A DNA stretch of 55,829 nucleotides from an uncultured Eubacteriales bacterium (GTDB lineage Bacteria; Bacillota; Clostridia; Peptostreptococcales; Anaerovoracaceae): assembly GCA_949289445.1 (NCBI GenBank), contig CASEOD010000040.1, forward strand, positions 1-55,829, read 5' to 3'. The notes beneath the pieces are model-generated. The model ran no database searches, was not told where the DNA came from, and saw nothing but the letters and a program-made list of their open reading frames with translations. A program made the translations under genes and the position numbers. Shown one piece after another: positions 35,700 to 44,665 of this stretch. Within the stretch, counting starts at the first letter, position 1. Every line of letters begins with the position of its first letter.

Positions 35700-36172
35700 C
35701 AGTTTTCCTCTTCCTCTTCAGGCTCTCTCACATTGGTGGCCTTGTCGGTATAAAGAATGCCTTCCAGATGATCGTACTCGTGACACATCACTCTGGCATC
35801 CCAGCCTTCAAAATCGTATACCTGTTCATTCCCGTCCAGATCAAGTGCTTTGATTTTTATTCTTTCAGGTCTTACTACAGTCCCGATTAGGCCCGGAACG
35901 CTGAGACAGCCCTCATCTCCTTCCTGCTCTCCTTCCTGCTCCAAAATCTCAGGATTGATCATATAATAAACTCTGCCCGGTTCCGGCTCTGCCACAAACA
36001 TTCTCCGCATCACGCCTACCTGAGGACCTGCAATCCCGCATCCCATCTGGGAATGCATGGTTTCCAGCATATCCTCCATAGTGGTTCTGATTCGGTCTGT
36101 CACCTCAGAAACCTCTCGGCAGTGTTTTCTGAGAATTTCATCCCCCTCTAATACAACATTTCTGATTGCCAT
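35699..36172 (-). CDS. def: Peptide deformylase
   Basis: Metalloenzyme that removes the N-formyl group from new proteins. All three family motifs are present: GCGIAGPQVG (motif 1; Gly replaces the usual Ala before PQ), EGCLSVPG (motif 2, metal Cys) and HEYDHLEGIL (motif 3, HExxH). The C-terminus has an unusual acidic tail (REPEEEEEN). The 157-aa length is typical. The start at 36172 has GGAG at 9 nt; the frame extends to 36271 without support. Confidence 0.96.
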   Translation of the reverse strand: MAIRNVVLEGDEILRKHCREVSEVTDRIRTTMEDMLETMHSQMGCGIAGPQVGVMRRMFVAEPEPGRVYYMINPEILEQEGEQEGDEGCLSVPGLIGTVVRPERIKIKALDLDGNEQVYDFEGWDARVMCHEYDHLEGILYTDKATNVREPEEEEEN

Positions 36173-36228
36173 ATGTTCTTTCTCCTGTTCTGAAATCTTA
36201 TTATACAGGTATATCAGATATACCAAAG

Positions 36229-38235
36229 TTAAACTGCGCTGTATGGATTGACATCGATAGTCATGGCACACTGAATTCTTTTTTTGAGCAGTGTGTCTCC
36301 GTAACAGCTGATGTAATAAATGTATCGGTTTCTAATCCCTTTGGGACTTTTTATCAGAATGTAATAGCGAAAGCTGTCTTTACCTTTAAAATGGAAGGAC
36401 AGCTTCGGCGAAAAGATACAGCTGTTCTCTTCTATTCTGCATCGCATCAGGTATTCCCTGCAGTTTTCTGCACAGCTCAGCGCCTCCTGCTCTGTATTGC
36501 CGGTAAATTCCACCAGTATCAGATCGGAAAAAGGCGGATAAGCCATCATTTCTCTCATTCTGATTTCCATATCAAAAAAACTCTGATAATCGTGGCCTGC
36601 CGCTGTTGTCAGTGCAAAGTTTTCCGGAGTATAGGACTGAACGATGACCAGTCCCTCTTCTTCTCCTCTTCCGGCTCTTCCCGCCACCTGAGTGACAAGC
36701 TGGAAAGTTCTCTCCGTGGCTCTGTAGTCCGGAATATTCAGACTCACATCGGCGGCGACAACGCCTACAAGCCCCACATTCTTAAAATCAAGTCCCTTGG
36801 CCACCAGCTGCGTTCCGATCAGAATATCCGTCCTGCCTTTAGAAAACTGCCCGATAATCCGGCTGATTTCCCTGTTATTCTTCGCCGTGTCAAGATCCAG
36901 CCGCTCCACAGATTTATCAGGGAACAGCTCTTTCGTAAATTCCTCCACTTTTTCGGTTCCGCTGCCAAAATATCTGATGTACCTGCTGCCGCAGGAAGGA
37001 CAGGTTTTCGGAATCGTAAACTGTTTTCCGCAGTAGTGACAGACTCCCGCATTTTCCTTTTTATGATAGGTCAGCGAAATTCCGCATTCAGGGCACCTCA
37101 GAACTTCTCCGCATTCCCGGCAGGAAATAAAGGTGGAATAACCTCTGCGGTTGAGGAACAAAATGATCTGCTGTCCTTTTTTCAGAGTTTCCTCCATCTT
37201 TCGGTAAAGCCTGTCGCTGAAAATGGTTCTGTTTCCTGCCTTCAGTTCCTGCCGCATATCAACCAGCTCCACTTTGGGTAGAGGCGTTTCATTATATCGC
37301 TTTGTCAGACGAATCAGACGGTAAATACCTTCTCTGGCCCGCTGATAGGAAACGACTGAAGGAGTGGCACTGCCCAGAACCAGAACACCGCTGTAATGCA
37401 TGAGTCTTTTCAGAGCCACATCCACGGTCTCGTATTTCGGTGTCATGTCGGATTTGTAGGTAGCCTCATGCTCTTCATCCATGATAATGACTCCGATGTT
37501 CTCCAGCGGTGCAAATACTCCCAGCCTGGCGCCGATAACAATACCGGCTTCACCCCTTCTGATACGGGTCCATTCGTCAAATCTCTCTCTCTTTGTCAGC
37601 TTGCTGTGAAGCACCGCAATGCGGCTTTTGCCGAATCTGCCGATAAAACGGTCTGTCACCTGTTTGGTCAGCGCTATTTCGGGAACCAGCATAATGGCAG
37701 TTTTTCCCTTTGCGAGAACCCTTGCGATAATCTGCATATAGACTTCTGTCTTACCGCTCCCCGTAACTCCGTGAATCAGAAAGTTCTCCTGCCGCCCGTC
37801 TTCGATGGCCTCCCCTATGGTAGTGACTGCTGCCAGCTGTTCTCCTGTCAGTGATTCTATTTCCTGTATCTCACCTTCCGCATCCCGATAGGGCTCTTTT
37901 TCTTTTCCCTCTCTGGCCGGTTTTCCGTTCGGTACAAAACAGCGCAGAGCGTCTGCATATTTAATGCCGTAGCGCCGTTTCATCCAGATGCATGTCTCTA
38001 TCATCTCCCGGGTCAGGGATATGGTCTCCTCCACCGAATCCACCTCTTTAATGATGGCCGGATCACACGAGGGTTCCACATCCGTTTCAAAAACCCAGGC
38101 CGTTTTGACAGCATTTCCCCTGTTAAAGGGTACTTTTACCATAGTTCCCACAGGCAGCGCTTCTTCTGCTGCGTAAGTGTAATATGTATCTGTATGTCTG
38201 CTGTTTCTGTCGATTACAACGTTAATGTAGTTCAT
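36229..38235 (-). CDS. priA: Primosomal replication restart helicase PriA
   Basis: Helicase that reloads the replisome at repaired forks. At 668 aa it is shorter than many homologues; the N-terminal DNA-binding region is reduced to about 130 residues. Walker A is GVTGSGKTEVY and Walker B is DEEH. Zinc cysteines lie in CRECGEVLRCPECG, CHYCGKQ and CPSCG, and the C-terminal helicase block is VAGRAGRGEEEG. The start directly follows the asnA stop with a weak ribosome site, suggesting coupling. The order priA-def-fmt is widely conserved. Confidence 0.95.
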   Translation of the reverse strand: MNYINVVIDRNSRHTDTYYTYAAEEALPVGTMVKVPFNRGNAVKTAWVFETDVEPSCDPAIIKEVDSVEETISLTREMIETCIWMKRRYGIKYADALRCFVPNGKPAREGKEKEPYRDAEGEIQEIESLTGEQLAAVTTIGEAIEDGRQENFLIHGVTGSGKTEVYMQIIARVLAKGKTAIMLVPEIALTKQVTDRFIGRFGKSRIAVLHSKLTKRERFDEWTRIRRGEAGIVIGARLGVFAPLENIGVIIMDEEHEATYKSDMTPKYETVDVALKRLMHYSGVLVLGSATPSVVSYQRAREGIYRLIRLTKRYNETPLPKVELVDMRQELKAGNRTIFSDRLYRKMEETLKKGQQIILFLNRRGYSTFISCRECGEVLRCPECGISLTYHKKENAGVCHYCGKQFTIPKTCPSCGSRYIRYFGSGTEKVEEFTKELFPDKSVERLDLDTAKNNREISRIIGQFSKGRTDILIGTQLVAKGLDFKNVGLVGVVAADVSLNIPDYRATERTFQLVTQVAGRAGRGEEEGLVIVQSYTPENFALTTAAGHDYQSFFDMEIRMREMMAYPPFSDLILVEFTGNTEQEALSCAENCREYLMRCRIEENSCIFSPKLSFHFKGKDSFRYYILIKSPKGIRNRYIYYISCYGDTLLKKRIQCAMTIDVNPYSAV

Positions 38236-38236
38236 T

Positions 38237-39244
38237 TTACAGTAAGAAGATGTTAGCTTCTTTGCATGCCTTGATCATATCCTCTGGCCATACGGAAACC
38301 TGCACTTCTCCGATGTGAGCTTTGCGGAGGAAAAACATACAGAGTCTGCTCTGTCCGATGCCGCCGCCGATGGAATAAGGCAGCTCATCATTCAGAATAG
38401 CCTGATGGAAATCCTGTTTTCTGCGATCTTCGGCATCTGCCAGTTTTAACTGTCTGTCCATAGCTTCGGCATCTACACGGATACCCATGGAGGAAATTTC
38501 AAATGCTCTGCCAAGTATATCGTTCCAAAGCAGAATGTCGCCGTTAAGTTCCCAGTCATCATAATCCGGAGAACGTCCGTCATGCTTTTCTCCAGAAGCC
38601 AGCGCTCCGCCGATTTTTTCAATGAAAACAGCGCCGTACTTCTCACAGATCAGGTCTTCCCTCTCCTTTGGCGTGCTGTCAGGATACATATCCTCCAGTT
38701 CCTGAGAGGTAATGAAGAAAATCTCATTGGGAATTTCTGTCTGCAAATCTCTGTAAAGACGATTTACATAATCTCCAAGGTTCTTTACCGCATTATAAAT
38801 GGTGATTACTGTTTCGTGAAGATACTCCGTAGTTCTCTGCTCCTTTGTGATGACTTTCTCCCAGTCCCACTGATCCACATAGATGGAGTGCAGATTATCC
38901 AGTTCCTCGTCCCGTCTGATGGCATTCATATCGGTATAAATCCCATGTCCGGGTTCAATGCCGTATTTCCCGAGCGCCATTCTCTTCCATTTTGCAAGAG
39001 ACTGCACAATCTCAACTTCTTTTTCGTCCATGTCCAGAAGAGTAAAAGATACTCTTCTCTCCACACCGTTCAGGTTATCGTTGAGTCCGGTTTCCGGCGC
39101 TACAAAAAGCGGAGCGGAAACCCTGCGCAGATTGAGTCCGTAAGCCAGTTCCTGCTGAAAATAATCTTTAATCTTTTTAATCGCCCTCTGCGTCTCAATA
39201 GGGCTGATCACCGGTGAATAATCCTTTGGAATAATTAGTGCCAT
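38237..39244 (-). CDS. asnA: Aspartate-ammonia ligase (AsnA)
   Basis: Makes asparagine from aspartate, ammonia and ATP. The fold is related to class II aminoacyl-tRNA synthetases. The 335-aa protein carries family blocks [51 protein letters not shown] and, near the end, [16 protein letters not shown] (the ATP-binding GIGQSR). The start at 39244 follows AAAGGAG at 8 nt. It is the promoter-proximal gene of the long operon; its linkage to priA has no obvious functional reason. Confidence 0.96.
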   Translation of the reverse strand: MALIIPKDYSPVISPIETQRAIKKIKDYFQQELAYGLNLRRVSAPLFVAPETGLNDNLNGVERRVSFTLLDMDEKEVEIVQSLAKWKRMALGKYGIEPGHGIYTDMNAIRRDEELDNLHSIYVDQWDWEKVITKEQRTTEYLHETVITIYNAVKNLGDYVNRLYRDLQTEIPNEIFFITSQELEDMYPDSTPKEREDLICEKYGAVFIEKIGGALASGEKHDGRSPDYDDWELNGDILLWNDILGRAFEISSMGIRVDAEAMDRQLKLADAEDRRKQDFHQAILNDELPYSIGGGIGQSRLCMFFLRKAHIGEVQVSVWPEDMIKACKEANIFLL

Positions 39245-39265
39245 ACTCAAAACTCCTTTATGTCT

Positions 39266-39295
39266 ATAATATTTTTATCATTTTTATCAAATCAA
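39266..39295 (-). promoter_or_regulatory. Promoter of the asnA-to-rpe gene run
   Basis: TTGATT, 18 bp, TATTAT on the minus strand. The -35 overlaps the queH stop codon, and the spacer is a tandem nine-base repeat (tttttatca twice on the plus strand). The predicted transcript starts about 15 nt before the asnA ATG. Confidence 0.6.
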
Positions 39296-39945
39296 TCGCA
39301 TTTGGAATAGTCACAGCCACAGTAATTCTGACGATAAAGGCCATATTCCTTTGAAAGCTGTATACTGCGCTGAAATCCCGCCTTTTTCTTAAAATCCATA
39401 TCAAGAAATTCTACACCGTATTTTTTTGCTGCTTCCTTTCCGATTTCAGAAATCAGCGGATAGTTTTTATGTGGACTGACTGTCAGTGTAGTCGTAAAAA
39501 GCTGATATCCTTTCGAGGCGGCTTCCGCAGCAGTTTTTTCAAGACGCATCCTGAAACAGATCGTACAGCGGGCGCCGCCTTCCGGTTCATTACTGTAGCT
39601 GGCGGTCAACTCGTAGTATCTGTCCGGCTCATACTCTCCCTCAATCAGTGAAATTTTATGCATACCTCCAAGGTACAGGTTATACTTCTCGATAAATGCG
39701 ATCTGAGCTTCTTTTCTCCTCTCGTATTCCTCCCTGTCTGTAATACACGGGTTGTAAAAAAACACGGTCAGATCATAATCGCAGACCAGACGTTCAATGA
39801 CGGCAGTACTGCAGGGGCCGCAGCAGCTGTGAAGCAGCAGAGAAGGTTTCATCACCGTCTCACCTCTTCCCGCGAGACATGCTGCTTTGGGATCAGCGAC
39901 GGTACGGTTCTGACATCCCCACGATGCTGTGTTTTTTTTCGTCAT
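39292..39945 (-). CDS. queH: Epoxyqueuosine reductase QueH
   Basis: Performs the last step of queuosine synthesis in tRNA, using iron-sulfur chemistry and no cobalamin. Diagnostic cysteines are LLLHSCCGPCS near the start, GARCTICFRMRLE in the centre and NYCGCDYSKCD at the C-terminus. The start at 39945 has AGGAGG at 8 nt; a second in-frame ATG at 39852 with GAGGTG begins exactly at the conserved core (MKPSLLLHSC), so the first 31 residues are uncertain. It probably has its own promoter at 39993-40021. Confidence 0.92.
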   Translation of the reverse strand: MTKKNTASWGCQNRTVADPKAACLAGRGETVMKPSLLLHSCCGPCSTAVIERLVCDYDLTVFFYNPCITDREEYERRKEAQIAFIEKYNLYLGGMHKISLIEGEYEPDRYYELTASYSNEPEGGARCTICFRMRLEKTAAEAASKGYQLFTTTLTVSPHKNYPLISEIGKEAAKKYGVEFLDMDFKKKAGFQRSIQLSKEYGLYRQNYCGCDYSKCD

Positions 39946-39992
39946 TTCTCCGGCCTCCTTTCGGTTCGCATTTCAAGAACTATTAACAATTT

Positions 39993-40021
39993 ATTATATA
40001 TGATTTTGCCCCGTTTTACAA
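39993..40021 (-). promoter_or_regulatory. Sigma-A type promoter of queH
   Basis: TTGTAA, 17 bp, TATAAT on the minus strand, ending about 50 bp before the queH start codon. Confidence 0.7.
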
Positions 40022-40123
40022 CAATTCAGCCGGAAAATTCAGCCGAAAAAAATAAATTAAAGAAAACTCTCTTCAATTTATCCTGTACAAAATATGCTGC
40101 GAAGCGTGTCGTGACCGCCACCC

Positions 40124-40152
40124 TTGACAATCCTGCAGGAAGGCCTTAAGAT
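40124..40152 (+). promoter_or_regulatory. Promoter of the YtqA-like gene
   Basis: TTGACA (perfect -35), 17 bp, TAAGAT on the plus strand, about 30 bp before the start codon. Confidence 0.7.
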
Positions 40153-40181
40153 TGAACATAAGTAAAAGGGAGGAATACGTT

Positions 40182-41090
40182 ATGCAGCCATCCATTAACA
40201 TGATCAGTAAATATCTGAAAGCCGAATTCGGCGGCAAAACAGTCAAACTGTCACTGGACGGAGGTTTTACCTGTCCAAACAGAGACGGCACAAAAGGTAT
40301 CGGCGGCTGTATCTTCTGTTCTGCAGACGGAAGCGGCGACTTTGCTTCCACCATTGATGAACAGATACAGCTTTTGTCCCGCAAATGGCCTAACGCTCAC
40401 TATCTGGCATATTTTCAGAATCATACCAATACCTACGCTCCCGTAGAGGTCCTTCGCCGAAAGTTCTGCGAGGCCTTAAATCATCCTCTCATCAGCGGCA
40501 TTGCCATAGCCACAAGACCGGACTGCCTCAGCGAAGAAATACTGGAACTTCTTTCTGAAATCAATGAAAAACACTTTCTCTGGGTTGAACTGGGACTGCA
40601 GACAATTCATGAAGATACAGCTGAACTGATCAACCGGTGTTATGAACTTCCGGTCTATGATGATGCTATGGCACAGCTGAAAAAACGGCATATCCGAACC
40701 GTAGTCCATCTGATACTGGGACTGCCCGGTGAAACGGAAAAAGATATGACAGAATCAGTCCGTTACGTGTGCGACAGCGGCGCCTGGGGGATCAAGCTGC
40801 ATATGCTCAATGTAGTCAGAGGTTCCCAAATGGAAAAACTCATGCCGGACTACTGCTCCTTTGCGTCTATTGAAGAGTATGTCAATCTCGTCTGCAACCT
40901 GATCGAAATCATTCCTCCCCAGGTTGTGATTCACCGTCTCAGTGCAGATGCACCGAGAAAAATTCTGATGACTCCGCCATGGAGTTATCAGAAAAGAACA
41001 ATTCTCAACGGCATTCATGCAGAACTGGCAAGACGGGGGAGCACTCAGGGCTGCCGACTTGATTCATCACCGGATTTGATACCGGACTGA
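40182..41090 (+). CDS. Radical SAM protein of the YtqA/YhcC (TIGR01212) family
   Basis: A 302-aa iron-sulfur protein. The cluster-binding cysteines are in LDGGFTCPNRDGTKGIGGCIFC, with a wider first spacing than the standard CX3CX2C, as in this Elp3-related family. Further family blocks are AYFQNHTNTYAPVE, ATRPDCLSEEILELL, WVELGLQTIHEDT and HLILGLPGETEKDM. Family members are linked to tRNA modification, but a confirmed reaction is not assigned here. GGGAGG precedes the ATG; it is monocistronic with a terminator at 41102. Confidence 0.9.
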   Translation: MQPSINMISKYLKAEFGGKTVKLSLDGGFTCPNRDGTKGIGGCIFCSADGSGDFASTIDEQIQLLSRKWPNAHYLAYFQNHTNTYAPVEVLRRKFCEALNHPLISGIAIATRPDCLSEEILELLSEINEKHFLWVELGLQTIHEDTAELINRCYELPVYDDAMAQLKKRHIRTVVHLILGLPGETEKDMTESVRYVCDSGAWGIKLHMLNVVRGSQMEKLMPDYCSFASIEEYVNLVCNLIEIIPPQVVIHRLSADAPRKILMTPPWSYQKRTILNGIHAELARRGSTQGCRLDSSPDLIPD

Positions 41091-41100
41091 CTGTATATAA

Positions 41101-41148
41101 AAAGGCATCGCTATGGCAGAATAAATCTGCCGGCGATGCCTTCTTTTT
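41101..41148. terminator. Bidirectional terminator
   Basis: AAGGCATCGC arms (41102-41111 and 41133-41142) are followed by CTTTTT on plus, with TTTTT on minus. It serves the YtqA-like gene and probably also the minus-strand glucosaminidase gene that ends at 41218. Confidence 0.85.
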
Positions 41149-41217
41149 ACTATAAACGGACTGCTTTCAAAGCGTTCTGTTTTTTACTGTATTCCCTCTG
41201 CAGTCTCAGGCCCTGGT

Positions 41218-43644
41218 TTAAGTTACACTTTTTCCGGCATAGGTTCTGTAACACAGCCCCGACCACTGGGTGTAATAGGTCTTGCCGTCGATAACTCTGA
41301 CGCCTCGTACCTTATAGTAGTACCTGGTGCCGTTTTCCAGCTCCTTGGTATTCTTGTAGCTTACCGCACTTCCGTCAGCGGTCTTAAAGTAGGTTGTATC
41401 TCCGAAATCATCCTTGTCTGTGGACTTGAAAATCTCATAATAGTCTACTTTATAGCCAGCAGATTTCTCCCAGTTGACTTTGATGTAGCCTTCACCCTGC
41501 TCCGAGCTTGCCTTGATAGTGGTATTCTCCACTCCGTTAATGATTCCCGCATTAGGAATCACGCTGGTTCCGGCATAGGTTCTGTAACACAGCCCCGACC
41601 ACTGGGTGTAATAGGTCTTGCCGTCGATAACTCTGACGCCCCGTACCGTATAGTAGTACCTGGTGCCGTTTTCCAGCTCCTTGGTATTCTTGTAGCTTAC
41701 CGCACTTCCGTCAGCGGTCTTAAAGTAGGCTGTATCTCCGAAATCATCCTTGTCTGTGGACTTGAAAATCTCATAATAGTCTACTTTATAGCCAGCAGAT
41801 TTCTCCCAGTTGACCTTGATGTAGCCTTCACCCTGCTCCGAGCTTGCCTTGATGGTGGTGTTTTCCACTCCGCTGATCAGGTTTTCATTTCCTGAAGGCT
41901 CTTCCGGTTCTTCTGATGATCCTCCGGCATAGGTTCTGTAGCACAGATTGGACCACTGGGTGTAATAGGTCTTGCCGTCGATAACTCTGACGCCCCGTAC
42001 CTTATAGTAGTACCTGGTGCCGTTTTCCAGCTCCTTGGTATTCTTGTAGCTTACCGCACTTCCGTCAGCAGTTTTGAAATAAGCGGTACTGCCGAAATTA
42101 TCCTTGGCTGTGGACTTGAAAATCTCATAGTAGTCCACTTTGTAACCTGCAGATTTCTCCCAGTTGACCTTGATGTAGCCCTCACCCTGCTCTGAGCTTG
42201 CCTTGATAGTGGTGTTTTCCACTCCGCTGATCAGGTTTTCATTTCCTGAAGGCTCTTCCACAATAGATGAATCCTTGTTTACAACGACATAGTAAGTTCT
42301 GCTTGCCAGGCCGGAAGAAGATTTCACCTTGACGGAAATCTTATTCTGTCCTTCTTTCAGTTCTGTTCCGCTGATCGTTACGGTTGCATCAGAAGCATTC
42401 GTCTTAGCAGAAACTGTCACCTTGTCTACAGATTTTCCTACAGTAGTACTTACAGTATGGGTGGATGTAAAGCGATCAAAACTCTTGGTAAAGGAGAGCG
42501 TCTTTCCACCTGCAGTCACAGTGATGCTGTCCAGATATGCGTTATTGTTGCCTGATGTAGGCGGCTGTTTCGATTTGGTTTCCGGCATATCCTGAAATAC
42601 AGGAATCTCAAATTCAAAAGCCTCATTCAGCACTCCGAAATCCTTATAATCTGCCTGCATGATGATAGCCATGGTGGCTGCATTGAATACGTTGGTGGCG
42701 TACTGATAAGTTCCCACGGAAGACAGTCCGTTAAGCACGTTCCACCGTTCATAGTAAAGGCTGTACTGGTTGTTTCCGATGAAATTATCGGCGATATAAA
42801 TTGCGCCGCCTTTTACAGCTTTTTCCAGAGAGTTCCAGGGCCTGAGGTAGGTGGTTCCTTTTCCGTCACTACCTCCTGCAGCAAAAACAAGTCCTTTAGT
42901 CGCTGCACTGCCGTCGGGACTGTCCGATGCGCCAATGTTGTATGTGTTGTAATAACCTTTGTAGGTCTTTCCACCATAAGTAAATTCGTGACCATCGATG
43001 TTAAAGCTGCTGCTGCCCAGTTCAATTCTGGTCTTCGTAGCCAGATAAATGGGACTGATGCTGTATTCCACATTATTGTAGGTCTGCTGTGCCGCTTCCA
43101 TATAATATTTTGAAGCACCGGACGGCAAAGCTGTGGTTTCCAGTATCTTCTTTACAATAGCCTCTGACTGGTAGGAAGGATTGTAGGTATTGGCCTCGAA
43201 CATAAAGATGGATTCCTCATCCAGCCAGTTTCTCGGGTCCATGTAAAACTTTACAGCCGCATCAGAAGCAGATACCCATGTATCTCCGTCTTTAGCAATA
43301 TAATCATGGTTTTCAAAGTCATAGGTTCCCTGTTTTACCGCTTTATAAGCATCCGGGAAATTCCTCGAAATTGTATTGGCATTCTGATTGGCGATCTGTT
43401 TTGCCACCGCCTCATCCCAGGTGTAATCAAGCAGCTTGGCTTTGAATGTCCAGTTGGGATGCGCCTCATGCAGCTTTCTCAATTCCACTTTGTAACTTTC
43501 AGGAAATCCCTGAGCTGTAAGCTGCGCTTCAAAGCTGCTGTCCGCAGCATATGCAACGGTCTCATTAAACTGCAGAACGGCTGAGCAGATCAGAACAGAC
43601 GACAGAAGTATTGCGCCCGCTTTTTTCATTTTTGTCAGTATCAT
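41218..43644 (-). CDS. Secreted glucosaminidase-like cell-wall protein with three FN3 repeats
   Basis: An 808-aa exported protein. Residues 1-34 are a signal peptide ending around VAYAADS. The catalytic part (about 100-350) has the glucosaminidase pattern, FMFEANTYN and SISPIYLATKTRIELG, with Glu in RIELG as a likely acid residue and GYYNTYNIGASDSPDG further on. A cadherin-like beta-sandwich domain follows (about 375-460). Then come three nearly identical fibronectin-III modules, each with KVNWEKSAGYKVDYYEIFKS and RYYYxVRGVRVIDGKTYYTQWS. No sortase LPxTG or anchoring repeats are seen at the C-terminus. The start at 43644 has AGAGG at 6 nt. It follows tdk by 14 bp on the same strand. Confidence 0.88.
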   Translation of the reverse strand: MILTKMKKAGAILLSSVLICSAVLQFNETVAYAADSSFEAQLTAQGFPESYKVELRKLHEAHPNWTFKAKLLDYTWDEAVAKQIANQNANTISRNFPDAYKAVKQGTYDFENHDYIAKDGDTWVSASDAAVKFYMDPRNWLDEESIFMFEANTYNPSYQSEAIVKKILETTALPSGASKYYMEAAQQTYNNVEYSISPIYLATKTRIELGSSSFNIDGHEFTYGGKTYKGYYNTYNIGASDSPDGSAATKGLVFAAGGSDGKGTTYLRPWNSLEKAVKGGAIYIADNFIGNNQYSLYYERWNVLNGLSSVGTYQYATNVFNAATMAIIMQADYKDFGVLNEAFEFEIPVFQDMPETKSKQPPTSGNNNAYLDSITVTAGGKTLSFTKSFDRFTSTHTVSTTVGKSVDKVTVSAKTNASDATVTISGTELKEGQNKISVKVKSSSGLASRTYYVVVNKDSSIVEEPSGNENLISGVENTTIKASSEQGEGYIKVNWEKSAGYKVDYYEIFKSTAKDNFGSTAYFKTADGSAVSYKNTKELENGTRYYYKVRGVRVIDGKTYYTQWSNLCYRTYAGGSSEEPEEPSGNENLISGVENTTIKASSEQGEGYIKVNWEKSAGYKVDYYEIFKSTDKDDFGDTAYFKTADGSAVSYKNTKELENGTRYYYTVRGVRVIDGKTYYTQWSGLCYRTYAGTSVIPNAGIINGVENTTIKASSEQGEGYIKVNWEKSAGYKVDYYEIFKSTDKDDFGDTTYFKTADGSAVSYKNTKELENGTRYYYKVRGVRVIDGKTYYTQWSGLCYRTYAGKSVT
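41234..42225. repeat. Three near-identical 302-bp tandem repeats encoding FN3 modules
   Basis: Units at 41234-41535, 41570-41871 and 41924-42225 are each exactly 302 bp and differ at few positions, many silent. They are separated by short linkers of 34 and 52 bp that vary. They point to recent duplication inside the cell-wall gene and make copy-number change likely. Confidence 0.85.
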
Positions 43645-43658
43645 AAAAAACCTCTATT

Positions 43659-44261
43659 CTACTTATTTTTTTCCTTTCCGTATTCCGGCCCGATTCGGCC
43701 GTCATTATAGTGTTTACGGCAAAGGGATACATACATGTCATTTCCACCGATAAGTACCTGCTGACCCTGTTTGACAAATTTGCCGTCCACAATTCTGGCA
43801 ACCATAGTGGCCTTTCGGCCGCACCAGCAGATTGTCTTGATTTCTTCAATCTTGTCAGCATAAATCAGCATGTAATAGGAACCCTCAAACAGTTCATTTC
43901 TGAAATCATTCTTTAGTCCATAGGCAAGGACGGGAACTTCAAGGCTGTCAACAATCTCTACCAGTTCCTGCACATGATGTTTCTTCAGAAACTGACACTC
44001 ATCGATGAGAACACAGTCAATTCTCTGTTTCTCATTCTCACGCATAAACAGTTCCAGAATATTGGTGTCATCACTGACGGCCATCGCATCTCTTTGTAAA
44101 CCGATTCTGGAAGTTATCACGCCGCTTCCGTATCTGTCATCCACGGCAGGCACCAACGTGAGCACATGTTTTCCCCGCTCCTCATAGTTGTAAGCAACTT
44201 TAATCAGTTCAATCGATTTTCCCGCATTCATTGTACTGTATCTGTAATATAACTGTGCCAT
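43659..44261 (-). CDS. tdk: Thymidine kinase (type II)
   Basis: Salvages thymidine by phosphorylating it to dTMP. The P-loop is [11 protein letters not shown] (about residues 9-19), the Mg-binding aspartate with LIDECQFL follows, and zinc cysteines are CWCGRK and LCRKH. The lasso loop contains [13 protein letters not shown]-type residues ([10 protein letters not shown]). At 200 aa it has the normal length. GGGAGG precedes the ATG and the promoter is at 44295-44323. It heads a unit with the cell-wall protein downstream. Confidence 0.96.
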   Translation of the reverse strand: MAQLYYRYSTMNAGKSIELIKVAYNYEERGKHVLTLVPAVDDRYGSGVITSRIGLQRDAMAVSDDTNILELFMRENEKQRIDCVLIDECQFLKKHHVQELVEIVDSLEVPVLAYGLKNDFRNELFEGSYYMLIYADKIEEIKTICWCGRKATMVARIVDGKFVKQGQQVLIGGNDMYVSLCRKHYNDGRIGPEYGKEKNK

Positions 44262-44294
44262 GTAATCCTCCCTTTTTCACCATTGCCATGTTCT

Positions 44295-44323
44295 ATTTTA
44301 TCGAAAAAAAGACATAAAATCAA
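44295..44323 (-). promoter_or_regulatory. Sigma-A type promoter of tdk
   Basis: TTGATT, 17 bp, TAAAAT on the minus strand, ending about 33 bp before the tdk start codon. Confidence 0.7.
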
Positions 44324-44476
44324 TATGATGTAATTGGTAATACAAATTTCACCAAATCACCACATTTCTTCCTTTTCGGTACACAGTCCGAAGAAAAAAA
44401 CAGTATCTTCTATCAGATAAACCGTGAAGAACTCAATCGTATCCTAAAGGATTTGAAAAGTTTCATACAAAATTAA
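44318..44476 (+). pseudogene. Remnant of a helix-turn-helix (ArsR-like) regulator gene
   Basis: An open stretch of 52 codons on the plus strand has no start codon and no ribosome site. Its last part reads NSIFYQINREELNRILKDL and SFIQN, which resembles the end of an ArsR-type winged helix (beta-wing followed by a dimerisation helix). It is probably the 3' remnant of a lost gene, ending at the bidirectional hairpin. The family link rests on pattern memory and is tentative. Confidence 0.35.
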
Positions 44477-44525
44477 AAAGATTTGAATCCAGCAAAAACC
44501 ATATGGCAGATTCAAATCTTTTTTT
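44475..44525. terminator. Bidirectional terminator
   Basis: Arms AAAAAGATTTGAATC and complement (left 44475-44489, right 44509-44523) enclose a 19-nt loop with T-runs outside on both strands. On minus it ends transcripts from the histidine kinase region and from the small promoter at 44571-44599. Confidence 0.88.
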
Positions 44526-44564
44526 ATTTTCAGTCCATCCCAAAACCTTTATTATCTTTTCCCC
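44475..44564 (-). ncRNA. Candidate LytTR-controlled small RNA
   Basis: A promoter (TTGCAT, 17 bp, TATATT) with a LytTR-type operator directs minus-strand transcription from about 44564. The transcript would reach the terminator at 44525-44475 after about 90 nt. The only ATG in between gives a two-codon frame, so no peptide is encoded. The start site is inferred from the -10 position; no known RNA family is recognised. Confidence 0.4.
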
Positions 44565-44570
44565 GTTTCC

Positions 44571-44639
44571 AATATACCTCTATATTTGGACAAATGCAAT
44601 CGATTTGCGGCCAGCGGTTCTTTTTTGCGATAAGTGGTC
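44571..44639 (-). promoter_or_regulatory. LytTR-type operator and promoter downstream of the kinase gene
   Basis: The operator at 44606-44639 contains GACC and AACCG half-sites separated by TTATCGCAAAAAA; it is followed after exactly 6 bp by TTGCAT, 17 bp and TATATT. The same layout occurs at 46822-46890. Two direct half-sites about 21 bp apart are the usual target of LytTR response regulators. Confidence 0.55.
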
Positions 44640-44665
44640 ACAATCCTGAAAGAGTTGGCGAAATC

